A stretch of DNA of 64,000 nucleotides from Mesorhizobium neociceri. Its GTDB lineage: Bacteria; Pseudomonadota; Alphaproteobacteria; Rhizobiales; Rhizobiaceae. How positions within the stretch are numbered: the stretch's first letter is position 1; the number at the start of each line of letters is the position of its first letter. The notes below the pieces were generated by a model. That model searched no databases and was not told where the DNA came from. It worked only from the letters and a program-made list of their open reading frames with translations. Positions 25,941-34,800 of the stretch are shown piece by piece. The stretch is taken from NCBI RefSeq assembly GCF_013520985.1, contig NZ_JACDTY010000024.1, forward strand, positions 1 through 64,000. The letters run 5' to 3'. The position numbers and the translations under genes were made by a program.

Positions 25941-27320
25941 CTATTCCTGCGAAATTAGAGCGGTGATCATCATGCGCTTGTCGTTAAGATCAATCCCGCT
26001 AAGTTTGTTGTATTCCGCTAGATAGGCGTTCCGCACGTATTTCGACTTGAGTAGGCGCAGCAGAACGCTTGGGAAGACACCTCCGCAATCTCGCTCGATA
26101 AACCTTCGGCGATCACTTAAGGTCAACGCGCTAAATTCTCGCCAGCCGGCGATTTGATCAATGAGAGCGATCAAGCTATCGACTTCAGAGCCTTTTACCT
26201 TCCCCAGGCGAATATCAGAGGCTGATGGGATCGTGCGTATCACCCTCAACTTTTCTGATTCTGCCTCTGTTGCGATGCTTCTTGCTGATAATATCATGCC
26301 ACCCTCGCTCGCTGAAATTTGGCGAACAAGGGCCGTTAATCTATCCTCGCGCAGGGCAAAGCACCCCTCTACCACTAGCACTGCATCAGGATACGATGCG
26401 AAGATGGACGATACCTCATTAAGCAGATCCGAATAGAAATGTTTGAGTTGGAAGACGGGTCGACCACGAGCGATTTGGATCTGTGCTCCAAGTATGGCCA
26501 AGCTTTTTCCCTCGCAGATGTCGCCGTGAACAAATGCGATGTTCCCGCGTGTATTCAAATGCTCGACGATCTTGGCTGCTTCATCTCGAAGAACGTGGTA
26601 GTCAGACGTTCCTACATCCCAATCGCGTTTGATTTGCGACCTCTCGACCTTTCCCCAAATGAATAAGTCCTCGATAGCGGCAACAGGCGGGACAGATGTT
26701 GTCGTCTCGGGTAGGACAAAGCGCTCGAAAGACGCAAGGGGAGGTTCTTTAGGGGCGTCCTGTTTAAGTATCTGCAAGATCTGATCGGCAAACGCCTCCC
26801 GACCTGTGTAGAGGACTTCGCCAAATTCTTCTTGGGTCGCGCGCTCATCTGGATCCGGAGAGGCGGTCGGTCGGTTGATGAAGAACGCCTTGTTCTGTAA
26901 GCCAGTCGCGTTGAAAAAAACTTGCGATAGATGAAAATCAGCTGCACTAAAACCTAAAAAAACTACGATTTCGGCGCGCTCAATTTCGGAACGAAGGCGT
27001 TCCATCCAATTGCTGACACCAGTAAGATTTCGATAGGAATCCGCGTCCAGAATGCAGCTTCGCTCGAAGTTTTCGTTGGTCCAAGCTTCGGCGAATCCAT
27101 GAAGATGAACAACGGGAACTCCTGACGTCGGACTGCTGGGATCAGCCAGATTATTGAGGGGTGAATGTTTTTTTCGTATATTCTGAAGCCCAATTTCAAT
27201 ACCATTGTCATAGTTTGTCGTATAAATTGATGTCCAAGGAAATTCCATTATAGATTCGATCGAAGATGAAATCCTACTTATATGAAATCTATTTTTCAGC
27301 ATATCCATTAGGCTAAACAC
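25941..27320 (-). pseudogene. Central fragment: SIR2 catalytic motifs and P-loop NTPase
   Basis: This frame of about 459 residues carries most of a SIR2-like domain: TTNYD (residues 34-38), VVHLHG (70-75) and FLGFSAADFHL (121-131), which correspond to the catalytic Asn, His and the NAD-binding Ser-Asp motif. After a linker comes a P-loop domain, with Walker A GDICEGKS at 266-273 (about 26502-26525) and a Walker B-like LVVEG. The frame is open upstream of 27320 to at least 27390 and reads RDIKNAAKRFKLDFGVFSL, which joins fragment one after a shift of -1. SIR2 plus STAND NTPase is the architecture of the Avs5-type antiphage proteins. The fragment has no convincing start of its own. Confidence 0.72.
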
Positions 27321-27355
27321 GCCGAAATCTAATTTGAATCGTTTGGCCGCATTTT

Positions 27356-27568
27356 TTATATCTCGAATCCGGACTGTTTTCCTTTTTCCTTGAGTTCGGA
27401 ATTTATCATACTGAGCAGATGAAACGTTACGCCAAGTGCTGGGTCGTCCTCGAAATTCAAGCAGTCCGCTGTGAAGCCAGCACCGCAGAAGAGAACGGCG
27501 TTCCCATTTCGGCTGTCTTGAAGCTTTTGCTGCAAATTTTTCACGTGATCCTCGTCCCTTTTTAGCAC
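27356..27568 (-). pseudogene. N-terminal fragment: SIR2 NAD-binding motif
   Basis: This short frame encodes the start of a SIR2-like domain, NAVLFCGAGFTADCLN, with the GAGxS/T NAD-binding motif near residue 27. GTG at 27568 is a likely start; the frame is open further upstream to 27757, but that part is Arg/Ser-rich and looks non-coding. It ends at TAA just after an A-rich run (27377-27391), and the next fragment continues in the -1 frame. If the three pieces were joined, the protein would be about 825 residues. A loss of one base in the A-rich run would explain the break. Confidence 0.7.
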
Positions 27569-27797
27569 CCTGCGCAATATCAACTCTCTGTTGCGACGAT
27601 TCGTCAATCGGATCAAAGCTATCATTGCTCTCGGCCGCGGGTATCTACACCGTTCACGGTCATATGAGGCCGACGGTTCCCGTGAGCTACTCCGAGGTGC
27701 GAGTTTCCGCTGAGTTGAGACTTTGCTCGAACGCCCGAGGAAATTTCTTCCCGCCATGGGAAAATTCCGGCTCAGTGGTCATGTCGATCGGCACTTG

Positions 27798-29777
27798 CTA
27801 GGCAACGAGGCCTTGCCTGATTTGCTCTACTTCTTCGATCGGGACCGGATGCCCGGTGAGGAAGCCCTGCATCAAATGCACCCCCAGGCGCTGCAGCAGC
27901 ATGTACTGCTCTTCCGTTTCAACGCCCTCGGCGAGCACGACATGGCCGAGATTGCGAAGCAGTCCGACCATGTCCCGCAACAGGCTCAAGCCACGAGACG
28001 TCTGGCAATCGTGGAGGAAGCTGCGATCGATTTTGACTACGTCGAATCTAAACCGACGGAGCCATGTAAGGCCGGCAAATCCCGTTCCGAAGTCGTCCAG
28101 CCAGATCTGAACGCCCAATTTTCGCAGCCGTTCCACGTTTCTTACCGCTTGCGCCTCCAGAAAGATGTCACTGCCTTCGGTGATTTCGATGGCCAGTTTC
28201 TGTGGCGCAAGGCCGTGCCGGGCAAGGACTTCGGTGATCCGGAGTGAAAAGTTGGGAACCTTGAGCTGAAGAACAGATACGTTCACGGTCACGACCGAGC
28301 CCAATCCGTATTCCGCCATGTCACCACAGGCTCGATCGATCAGCCACATACCCAGTTCCACGATCGCTCCGGTCTGCTCGGCAACGGGAATGAATACGGA
28401 CGGACTGATCATGGTGCCGTCGAAGTCGCATAGCCGCATCAGAGTCTCGTGGCCCAGCACGCGTCCGGACGTCAGGTCGAATATTGGCTGGTAAGCGACA
28501 GAAACGAGCTGATCGGAAATTGCCAGCGTCAGCAGTTCTGAAAGATTTTCGCCGGAGCGATCCTGGCCGGTGGCGTGCGGGTCGTAAATTGTGAACGTAG
28601 CCCGACCGGCAAACTTGGACGCATAGAGTGCGCGGTCCGCTTCCTGCAGCAGGATTCTGAGTTCTATGCTCTGATCGGCGCGCGTCAACGAGGCTCCGGC
28701 ACTGATCGTGACAATGTTGAGCTTGTCGCCCCGATCAGGGTGGTAGATGTCCAAGTCCTCCACGGCGCGACAAAATTGCTGCGTTATTTCATGAAGGTGA
28801 GCCCGTCCGGTGACCTTGCAGAGAATGACGAATTCTTCTCCGCCATAGCGTGCCGCGACGGCGTTGTTCGAAGCCGCCATCTCGGAAAGGACGTGGGCGA
28901 GTTTGATCAGACAATCGTCGCCGGCCTGATGGCCAAGTCCGTCATTGAACCTTTTGAAATAGTCGACGTCGATCAGAATGAGGCCTATCTCGTCGTCGTC
29001 CGCAGCCCAGTCTTCGCGCAGCTCCGAGAATTCCCGAATGATCGCCCTCCGGTTTTTCATTCCCGTGAGCGGATCCGTATCCGCTATTTCGGTTAGTTTC
29101 TGCCCCTTCCTGATAGCAGCCTGCTCCTGAATCTGTGCCCGAAGTGCGTGCAGGAACGTCTGGTAGCGCTCCAGGCTCAGTCGCCAGGAAAGATAAAGCG
29201 ACAACACCAGGCAGTTCACGAAATAGGCCGACAGCACGACCCGGCCTGCGATGTCGGCCTGAAGGGAGAACATCGCGGCGTACACAAAGCTTGCGGCGAC
29301 CGTCGCGGAGGCTATGGCCGAAAGCCAAAACCGGAAGTTGAAGAACAAATTCGCACCCAGGATAAATACGGTGCCAAAAACCATGAAATGGGAGAGGGCA
29401 TCCTGATGCTCTGTTCCAAGAGCGGAGACGAGCCATCCAAGGGCACCGGATACAATCGCCAGCGCTGCTACGAGGTGCAAGGTGGGAAGGGCGAAGCCCC
29501 GTCGGGCGACAAATTCGACAAGCGCCAGGGAAGTGATCCCTAGCGTAACGCGGGTCAACATAAGCCGATCGGCGATATCCGGAAAAAGAAACCAATCGAA
29601 CAGGCCATAGGCCACATAGCTGACTACAGCAGCCGCAATACCCCATCGCACGAGACTGCGATTTTCATCGGCATCCTTCTGCAGGAACAGGGCCAGGAGT
29701 TCCGGATCGGCCGAATGCCACCGCGGGCGTGCAATCGCAACCGCCACCTTCTGGGCAACGTCCTCGCTCAGTTGCAT
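27798..29777 (-). CDS. Membrane GGDEF-EAL protein (cyclic-di-GMP turnover)
   Basis: The 659-residue protein has about six N-terminal transmembrane helices (residues 43-205), a GGDEF domain (about 225-400) and an EAL domain (about 415-655). The diguanylate cyclase site is RYGGEEF (310-316), with DTDPLTGMKNRR and DVDYFKRFND; no RxxD inhibitory site is seen in the usual position before it. The EAL domain has HETLMRL in place of EAL, with NVSVLQ, EITE and LDDFGTGFAG all intact, so it may be an active phosphodiesterase. It senses or acts at the inner membrane. It is divergent from the methyltransferase at 30044. Confidence 0.93.
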   Translation of the reverse strand: MQLSEDVAQKVAVAIARPRWHSADPELLALFLQKDADENRSLVRWGIAAAVVSYVAYGLFDWFLFPDIADRLMLTRVTLGITSLALVEFVARRGFALPTLHLVAALAIVSGALGWLVSALGTEHQDALSHFMVFGTVFILGANLFFNFRFWLSAIASATVAASFVYAAMFSLQADIAGRVVLSAYFVNCLVLSLYLSWRLSLERYQTFLHALRAQIQEQAAIRKGQKLTEIADTDPLTGMKNRRAIIREFSELREDWAADDDEIGLILIDVDYFKRFNDGLGHQAGDDCLIKLAHVLSEMAASNNAVAARYGGEEFVILCKVTGRAHLHEITQQFCRAVEDLDIYHPDRGDKLNIVTISAGASLTRADQSIELRILLQEADRALYASKFAGRATFTIYDPHATGQDRSGENLSELLTLAISDQLVSVAYQPIFDLTSGRVLGHETLMRLCDFDGTMISPSVFIPVAEQTGAIVELGMWLIDRACGDMAEYGLGSVVTVNVSVLQLKVPNFSLRITEVLARHGLAPQKLAIEITEGSDIFLEAQAVRNVERLRKLGVQIWLDDFGTGFAGLTWLRRFRFDVVKIDRSFLHDCQTSRGLSLLRDMVGLLRNLGHVVLAEGVETEEQYMLLQRLGVHLMQGFLTGHPVPIEEVEQIRQGLVA

Positions 29778-29950
29778 TGCACCGCTCCTCCGCGATCTGC
29801 AGTAGCGAATGCAATAGCCGAGGTCGCCTGCCGTCGGAGAATGAAGGCACCACTGTCCGCAGGAAAAGTCGGATGTCGCTAACCGACGGTAAACAGGCGG
29901 TTCGGATTTAGCCGGTTCAGGAGGGCGGATGACTGCTCAATTGGCTAAAG

Positions 29951-29972
29951 TTTTATTAAAATTTTATTAAAA
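29951..29972. promoter_or_regulatory. Two tandem copies of TTTTATTAAAA
   Basis: Two perfect adjacent 11-bp units (29951-29961 and 29962-29972) lie between the divergent GGDEF-EAL and methyltransferase genes, 72 bp before the latter's start. Each unit is close to palindromic. The AT-rich block stands out in GC-rich surroundings and may be an UP-type element, a promoter region or a regulator site. Confidence 0.45.
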
Positions 29973-30043
29973 TAGTTCGCATCATGCAGCGACACACCTA
30001 TGCTGTTTGCCGTGGACCGGGCGGGGTAAACCGGAGAAACGGC

Positions 30044-31090
30044 ATGCCTATCGACCCAAAATTGCAGCTCGACGAATACAGCCTCGTCACCACCAGACTG
30101 ATGAAAAAACATGCCGCTACCTCTGAAGAGACGGCCGACTCCGACGAGTTGAGGGACAGCACGGCCCAGCTCGCCCTGATACTGGATCTTGCTCATCAAG
30201 CCTTCATGCGGCACAGACCTGCCGCCCCCATCGTCCATCGCCTGGCGGGCAGACTCCATAGGCTCCGCCGGCAGGTTGCTCCCGCGGTCTGGCAGAAACT
30301 CGTTCCCTTGGCTCAGCAGCATCGTGTCGCGGAATATTTGATCCAGGACCCGTTCACGCGTTGGTCGGTCGAGAAACCACGCGGGTATTCAGGCGATGCT
30401 GGCCTGCTGGATATTTACTACAAGCATCCCACTGCCGACGATATCGTGGCTTCGTCGACCTTACTTGGTCGGCAAATTTACGCGTACACCAGTGAAGCTG
30501 CCAGTTCGGTGGCGGGGCGCGAGCGGCGGGATATTCTGGCCAGGACCGTGGACGAGACGGCCAGCAGTGTGGCAAAGGCGGAGGTGCTGGCGATTGCCTG
30601 CGGCCACCTCAGGGAAGCCGAACGCTCCGACGCGTTGGCCAAGCGCAAATTGCAACGTTGGGTCGGCCTGGACCAGGACCCTGTCAGCGTTGCCACGGTG
30701 AACCACGACTTTGCCGGCACGGCAGTCGAGGCACTCCACGGCTCTGTACGCGGCATTCTTCGCCGCGCCTACGCTCTTGGCACATTCGATCTCGTCTACG
30801 CATCGGGGCTATACGATTACCTGCCGCGTGCCATCGGCGTCCGCCTGCTGCAACGAGCCATGGAACTCGTCAAGCCTGGAGGCGAATTCCTGTTTGCCAA
30901 TTTCAGCGACGAGATCACGACGGATGGTTACATGGAGACCTTCATGGATTGGCCACTCATCCTGCGTTCGGCTGACGATATGTCGGACATCATCAATGCC
31001 GCCCTCGGCGGGAGCTCTTTCGAAGCGAAAGTATATTATGGCTCGAACCGAAATATCGTTTACGGCAAAATCAGGAAAGGCGACCTCTAA
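30044..31090 (+). CDS. Class I SAM-dependent methyltransferase-like protein
   Basis: The 348-residue protein has an N-terminal helical region (about 1-120), the motif RGYSGDAGLLDIYY (around residues 115-130), and a C-terminal Rossmann methyltransferase domain with VLAIACGHLRE (SAM motif I), GLDQDP, and FDLVYASGLYDYL. The GY-GD motif plus a methyltransferase domain recalls proteins annotated as making 3-hydroxypalmitate methyl ester, an extracellular signal in Ralstonia. That link is from memory and tentative. ATG at 30044 has GGAG well placed. It is divergent from a cyclic-di-GMP protein, so the two may be controlled together. Confidence 0.7.
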   Translation: MPIDPKLQLDEYSLVTTRLMKKHAATSEETADSDELRDSTAQLALILDLAHQAFMRHRPAAPIVHRLAGRLHRLRRQVAPAVWQKLVPLAQQHRVAEYLIQDPFTRWSVEKPRGYSGDAGLLDIYYKHPTADDIVASSTLLGRQIYAYTSEAASSVAGRERRDILARTVDETASSVAKAEVLAIACGHLREAERSDALAKRKLQRWVGLDQDPVSVATVNHDFAGTAVEALHGSVRGILRRAYALGTFDLVYASGLYDYLPRAIGVRLLQRAMELVKPGGEFLFANFSDEITTDGYMETFMDWPLILRSADDMSDIINAALGGSSFEAKVYYGSNRNIVYGKIRKGDL

Positions 31091-31254
31091 GAGCCTAAGG
31101 CCGTTCCGATTGCCTTTTGGTGCGCCGGTGCATTCGGCAACGACCGTTGTCATCGCAGGCGATTGGCACAGGACTTTCCCACATCGCACCGGCGGGCATG
31201 ATTTGCACCAAGGCAGCGCAATCCGGGCAGGCAACGCAGCTGGCCCTGATCTGT

Positions 31255-32148
31255 TCAGGTCTCGAAATAGCGGGGCCGGTCGAGATCGGCGATGAGCCCC
31301 GGTCCGGTCGGCGCCCACCCCAGCGCATTGCGGGTCTGCTCGCTGGAAGCCGACAAGTCCCTGCCGATGAAATGGCCGAGGAAGCCGAAATGCCCGGCCG
31401 CCTCCTCAGGGCTCTTGACGACGACCGGCAGGTTGAGGCGGCGGCCGATGATTTCGGCAATCTCCTTGCTCGCCACGCCCTGTTCGGCAACCGCGTGATA
31501 GCTGACGCCGCCGATCCCCTTCTCCAGCGCCAGCCTGTAAAGCGTGGCGGCGTCGGACCGGTGCACCGCGGCCCAGCGGTTCGTGCCGTCGCCAATATAG
31601 GCCGAGACGCCCTTTTGCCGCGCAATGGCAATCAGCATCGGCACGAAACCGTGGTCGCCGTCGCCGTGGACGGTCGGCGCAAGCCGCACCGTCGATGCGC
31701 GCACGCCGCGCACGGCAAGCGCCATGGCCGTTGCTTCAGAAGCACGCGGGAAGGAGGCCGATGGCGGCGCGGGTTTGTCATCTTCCGTTGCCGGCTTTCC
31801 TTGCGCAAACCCGGCGAGTCCGGACGTGACAAGCAGCGGCCGCTTCGAACCTTCCAGCACTGCGCCGAGCGTTTCGATGGCGCGCTGGTCCGCCGCGCAA
31901 CTGGCGGCGAATTTCGAAAAGTCGTGGTTGAAGCCCGTATGGATGACGCCGTCCGCCTGGGCAGCGCCGCTGCGCAGGCTGTCCAGATCCTCGATATCGC
32001 CGCGATGCGCCTCGGCGCCCGCGGCGACGATCGACTTCGCACCCGCTTCCGAGCGCGCGAGACCGAGCACCTGATGGCCCGCCCCAAGCAATTCCCGCAC
32101 AACGGCCGAACCGACAAAACCGGTGGCGCCGGTCACGAACACACGCAT
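31255..32148 (-). CDS. NAD(P)-dependent SDR/NmrA-like oxidoreductase
   Basis: The 297-residue protein begins MRVFVTGATGFVGSAVVRELLGAGHQVLG, an extended SDR Rossmann motif (TGATGFVG). It continues with the epimerase-like segment EAHRGDIEDLDSL and HTGFNHDF. The extended-SDR tyrosine-lysine pair is not clear: the region around residues 125-145 lacks YxxxK, so it may be atypical or a regulator-like NmrA protein. The substrate is unknown. It is divergent from the AraC regulator at 32271, a frequent pairing for inducible SDR genes, with a gap of about 120 bp holding both promoters. Confidence 0.85.
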   Translation of the reverse strand: MRVFVTGATGFVGSAVVRELLGAGHQVLGLARSEAGAKSIVAAGAEAHRGDIEDLDSLRSGAAQADGVIHTGFNHDFSKFAASCAADQRAIETLGAVLEGSKRPLLVTSGLAGFAQGKPATEDDKPAPPSASFPRASEATAMALAVRGVRASTVRLAPTVHGDGDHGFVPMLIAIARQKGVSAYIGDGTNRWAAVHRSDAATLYRLALEKGIGGVSYHAVAEQGVASKEIAEIIGRRLNLPVVVKSPEEAAGHFGFLGHFIGRDLSASSEQTRNALGWAPTGPGLIADLDRPRYFET

Positions 32149-32270
32149 GATGATTTCTCCTTGGTTCTCGTCGAAGGCCGCATAAGCAGCCCTGTTGCCG
32201 AAGGAGATAAGCGGTTGAGATCATACGATCTATGCTGTAAAGTCCGAGATATCTTCGCAATCGTCCGAGA

Positions 32271-33215
32271 ATGCTCATGGATCCGCTATCCGACGTGCTG
32301 TCGCTGCTGAAGCCGCGCAATTACCTGTCGGCCGGGCTGGAAGCCGGTGGCGACTGGGCGATCCAGTTTCCCGACCAGCAGGCCGCCATCAAATGCGGCG
32401 CCGTGGTATACGGCCGGTGCTGGCTGTCGGTCGAAGGCGTCACCGACGCGGTGCGGCTGGACGCCGGCGACTGCTTCCTGCTGCCGCGCGGCCGGCCTTT
32501 CCGGCTTGCCAGCGATCTCGGCCTGCCGACGGTCGATGCGAGCACGATCTTCTCGCCGGCGCGCACCGGCGGCATCACCACCCATAATGGCGGCGGCGAT
32601 TTCCTGCTGGTCAGCAGCCGCTTCGCGCTGTCCGGCGACCATGCCGGCATCCTGTTGCGGATGCTGCCGCCCATCGTTCACATCCGCGCGGAGAGCGACC
32701 ATTCGGCGCTGCGCTGGCCGGTGGAGCGGATGATGCAGGAGTTGCGCCAGCGGCAGCCGGGCGGCTTTCTCATCGTCGAGCATCTCGCCCACATGATCCT
32801 GATCGAGGCCTTGCGCCTGCATATGGGGGCTCGGGACAGCGTCGGTTGGCTGTTCGCGCTGACCGACAGGCAGATCGGCGCGGCGATCGCCGCCATGCAT
32901 GAGGACCCGGCGCATGGCTGGACGCTGCAGAAGCTGGCCGAGCGCGCCGGCATGTCGCGCTCGACCTTTGCGCTCAGGTTCAAGGAAACGGTCGGCGCCT
33001 CACCCCTGGACTATCTGACACGGTGGCGCATGATGCTGGCCGGCGACAGGCTGATGCATTCCGGCGATCCGGTGTCCGTCATTGCGCTGGCGCTCGGCTA
33101 CGAATCCGAAAGCGCCTTCAGCACCGCGTTCAAGCGCGTCATGGGCTGTTCGCCGCGCCAGTACAGCCGCCGGGACCTGGTCTCTGTTGAGCAAGGTGAT
33201 AGGGAAGCCGCCTGA
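32271..33215 (+). CDS. AraC-family transcriptional regulator
   Basis: The 314-residue regulator has an N-terminal cupin-type sensor domain (about residues 10-190, with LDAGDCFLLPRGRPFRL) and a C-terminal AraC DNA-binding domain (about 205-305, two helix-turn-helix motifs: TLQKLAERAGMSRSTFALRF and VSVIALALGYESESAFSTAFKR). This matches the cupin_6 AraC group. It is divergent from the SDR gene, which it probably controls. The start is ATG at 32271 or the one two codons later. The effector is not readable. Confidence 0.92.
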   Translation: MLMDPLSDVLSLLKPRNYLSAGLEAGGDWAIQFPDQQAAIKCGAVVYGRCWLSVEGVTDAVRLDAGDCFLLPRGRPFRLASDLGLPTVDASTIFSPARTGGITTHNGGGDFLLVSSRFALSGDHAGILLRMLPPIVHIRAESDHSALRWPVERMMQELRQRQPGGFLIVEHLAHMILIEALRLHMGARDSVGWLFALTDRQIGAAIAAMHEDPAHGWTLQKLAERAGMSRSTFALRFKETVGASPLDYLTRWRMMLAGDRLMHSGDPVSVIALALGYESESAFSTAFKRVMGCSPRQYSRRDLVSVEQGDREAA

Positions 33216-33222
33216 GAAGGCC

Positions 33223-33915
33223 TCACCAAAGGCCCTTCGTGGCCTTCAGATTGCTTTCGATGTGCTCGCCATAGAAGACGCCCAGATCGTCCTTGTAGCC
33301 CTGCTTGAATTTCCTGGTGGCCATGTTCTTCTTGGTTTTCGTCGCGCCCTGATTATAGGCGATGGCGACATAGACGCTTTCATCATGCGTCAGGCTTTTC
33401 TTGCCGGCTCCGTAGACCGCCTTTGTCTGCGCCGTGAGTTCCGACATGCCGCGGCTGAGCGTGCCTTTCCAGGTCGCCCATTTCTCATTGATGAAGTAAT
33501 CCTTGTCCCCGTCGAAGAACTGGATGTCGTACTGGAACATGCCGAAGCCGTGGCAGAATTTGTCTGCCTTCTTCACGGCTACCTTGTAGCCCGAATTGAT
33601 CGCGGCAATGCGCACCAGAGCGGCGCGCGCCACCTTGAACATCTCCTTGCCCCTGGCATGGCTTTCGAGGTCGGCCCGGTCCTTCGGCCAGGCGGACGCG
33701 CGCTTGGGGAAATCGATCGTGTCGCCGACGCAGACGGCCAGCACCTCTTCCGGCGTTGCCGTCTTGTACATCTTCGCCCAGATGTAGAAGGTTTCCTGGA
33801 TACCGATCGAGATCAGCAAATTCTTGGTGATCGGCGTGCCGGCGACCGCGGCGTCGATGTCCGCACCGAAATTCTTGTTCATCCAGATCATCGCATCCTG
33901 CATGGCGGTGGTCAT
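33223..33915 (-). CDS. Lysozyme-like (transglycosylase-like) protein
   Basis: The 230-residue protein has no signal peptide. It shows the pattern of a soluble lytic transglycosylase-like fold: GIQETF around residue 38 (catalytic Glu position), GFGMFQYDIQFF (GLMQ equivalent) around 125, and VAIAYNQG (AYNxG motif) around 187. Related proteins occur in rhizobia beside other peptidoglycan hydrolases, to my memory. It is the third gene of a minus-strand cassette, 24 bp after the membrane protein and following the GH25 lysozyme. Lack of a signal peptide resembles phage endolysins. Catalysis is inferred, not shown. Confidence 0.6.
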   Translation of the reverse strand: MTTAMQDAMIWMNKNFGADIDAAVAGTPITKNLLISIGIQETFYIWAKMYKTATPEEVLAVCVGDTIDFPKRASAWPKDRADLESHARGKEMFKVARAALVRIAAINSGYKVAVKKADKFCHGFGMFQYDIQFFDGDKDYFINEKWATWKGTLSRGMSELTAQTKAVYGAGKKSLTHDESVYVAIAYNQGATKTKKNMATRKFKQGYKDDLGVFYGEHIESNLKATKGLW

Positions 33916-33939
33916 GGCTGTCTCCCCAAATGAGTGGCG

Positions 33940-34746
33940 TTAAACGGTGACGCTGAAGTCGACGATGGCCTGCGAGGCAAAGCTGCCGGTGTAGACGGGG
34001 ACGGAGAAATCCTCTTTCTGGCTGACACCGTTGACCGGCACCAGCCGCGTCCCCACGGCGAGGATCTCATAGGTTTTCCCTGATGTGACCGTGCGCCCGC
34101 CATAGCTCGGGAACCGCATCGCGTCGGCCATGAACGCCTCCCGCACCGTTTCCCAGAAAGTCCGTTCAACGAGGGTGCCGGCCAGCGCGGGCGTCGCCGG
34201 CGCCTTGGCGTCATCGGCCAGTTCGCGCACGGCGATCTGCACCGGCCCGACCGCCGTGTTGCGTGTCACCCGGATCGAGATCCAGGCCTGATCCTTGTTG
34301 AGCACCGGCCGCTCCGGCTCGGCCTGTATCGGGCTGCGGATGCCAAGCCGCTGCAGCAAGGTGTTCACGCCGGCGCTCCCACCGGCGATAATAAGCGCCG
34401 ACAGGACTGTCGATATTTTGGGGCTCCAGCTTGTAGCCTGCGTGCCGCTGGGCGTGACCTGTGCGATCAGCAGGGCGAAGACATCGTAGTTGAAGCCAAG
34501 GACGACGGTCAGGCCCACGGCCACCATCACCAGTGTCTTCACGGCGCGATTGTTGAACAGCATCCGGTACAGCCGCCACTGGAAGATGGTGGCGAGCGCG
34601 CTTTCCACCACCAGCACGATCACGGCGAGCGCGGCAAGTTCGGTGCCCAACTGGCCGACATTCGGGACGGCAACAGCGGCGTCTTCCGCGAAGGCCGGTC
34701 CCGTGACGACGGCGAAAGCAAGTGCGAAACAAAAGATGCGAAGCAC
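33940..34746 (-). CDS. Membrane protein with signal peptide, holin-like position
   Basis: The 268-residue protein has a signal peptide (about 1-20, AFA-E cleavage site), three further hydrophobic segments (about residues 33-55, 70-93 and 110-128), and a C-terminal soluble domain (about 145-268) rich in beta-strand-type sequence, with RTFWETVREAFMADA. I do not recognise it. It lies between a GH25 lysozyme (gap 54 bp) and the lysozyme-like protein (gap 24 bp) in the same direction, so it could let the hydrolases cross the inner membrane or anchor them. That role is inferred from position only; holins are usually smaller. Confidence 0.65.
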   Translation of the reverse strand: MLRIFCFALAFAVVTGPAFAEDAAVAVPNVGQLGTELAALAVIVLVVESALATIFQWRLYRMLFNNRAVKTLVMVAVGLTVVLGFNYDVFALLIAQVTPSGTQATSWSPKISTVLSALIIAGGSAGVNTLLQRLGIRSPIQAEPERPVLNKDQAWISIRVTRNTAVGPVQIAVRELADDAKAPATPALAGTLVERTFWETVREAFMADAMRFPSYGGRTVTSGKTYEILAVGTRLVPVNGVSQKEDFSVPVYTGSFASQAIVDFSVTV

Positions 34747-34800
34747 AGTCAGGCCCCCAACAATTGACGTCCCCCCGGCGATCCGATGCCGGATCGCTGC

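Noticed and set aside
27377..27391. Programmed -1 ribosomal frameshift at the A-rich run of the SIR2 gene
   Set aside because: No X XXY YYZ slippery heptamer is in the reading frame, and a second break exists at about 25955. Two independent indels or sequencing errors are simpler.
27569..27797. Direct repeat of the tRNA-Ser 3' end as an attachment site
   Set aside because: I looked for the tRNA end sequence in this interval and saw no convincing copy.
31095..31254. Small cysteine-rich gene on the minus strand beyond the SDR gene
   Set aside because: The frame runs into the methyltransferase coding region and has no start site; the CKSC-type cysteines look accidental.
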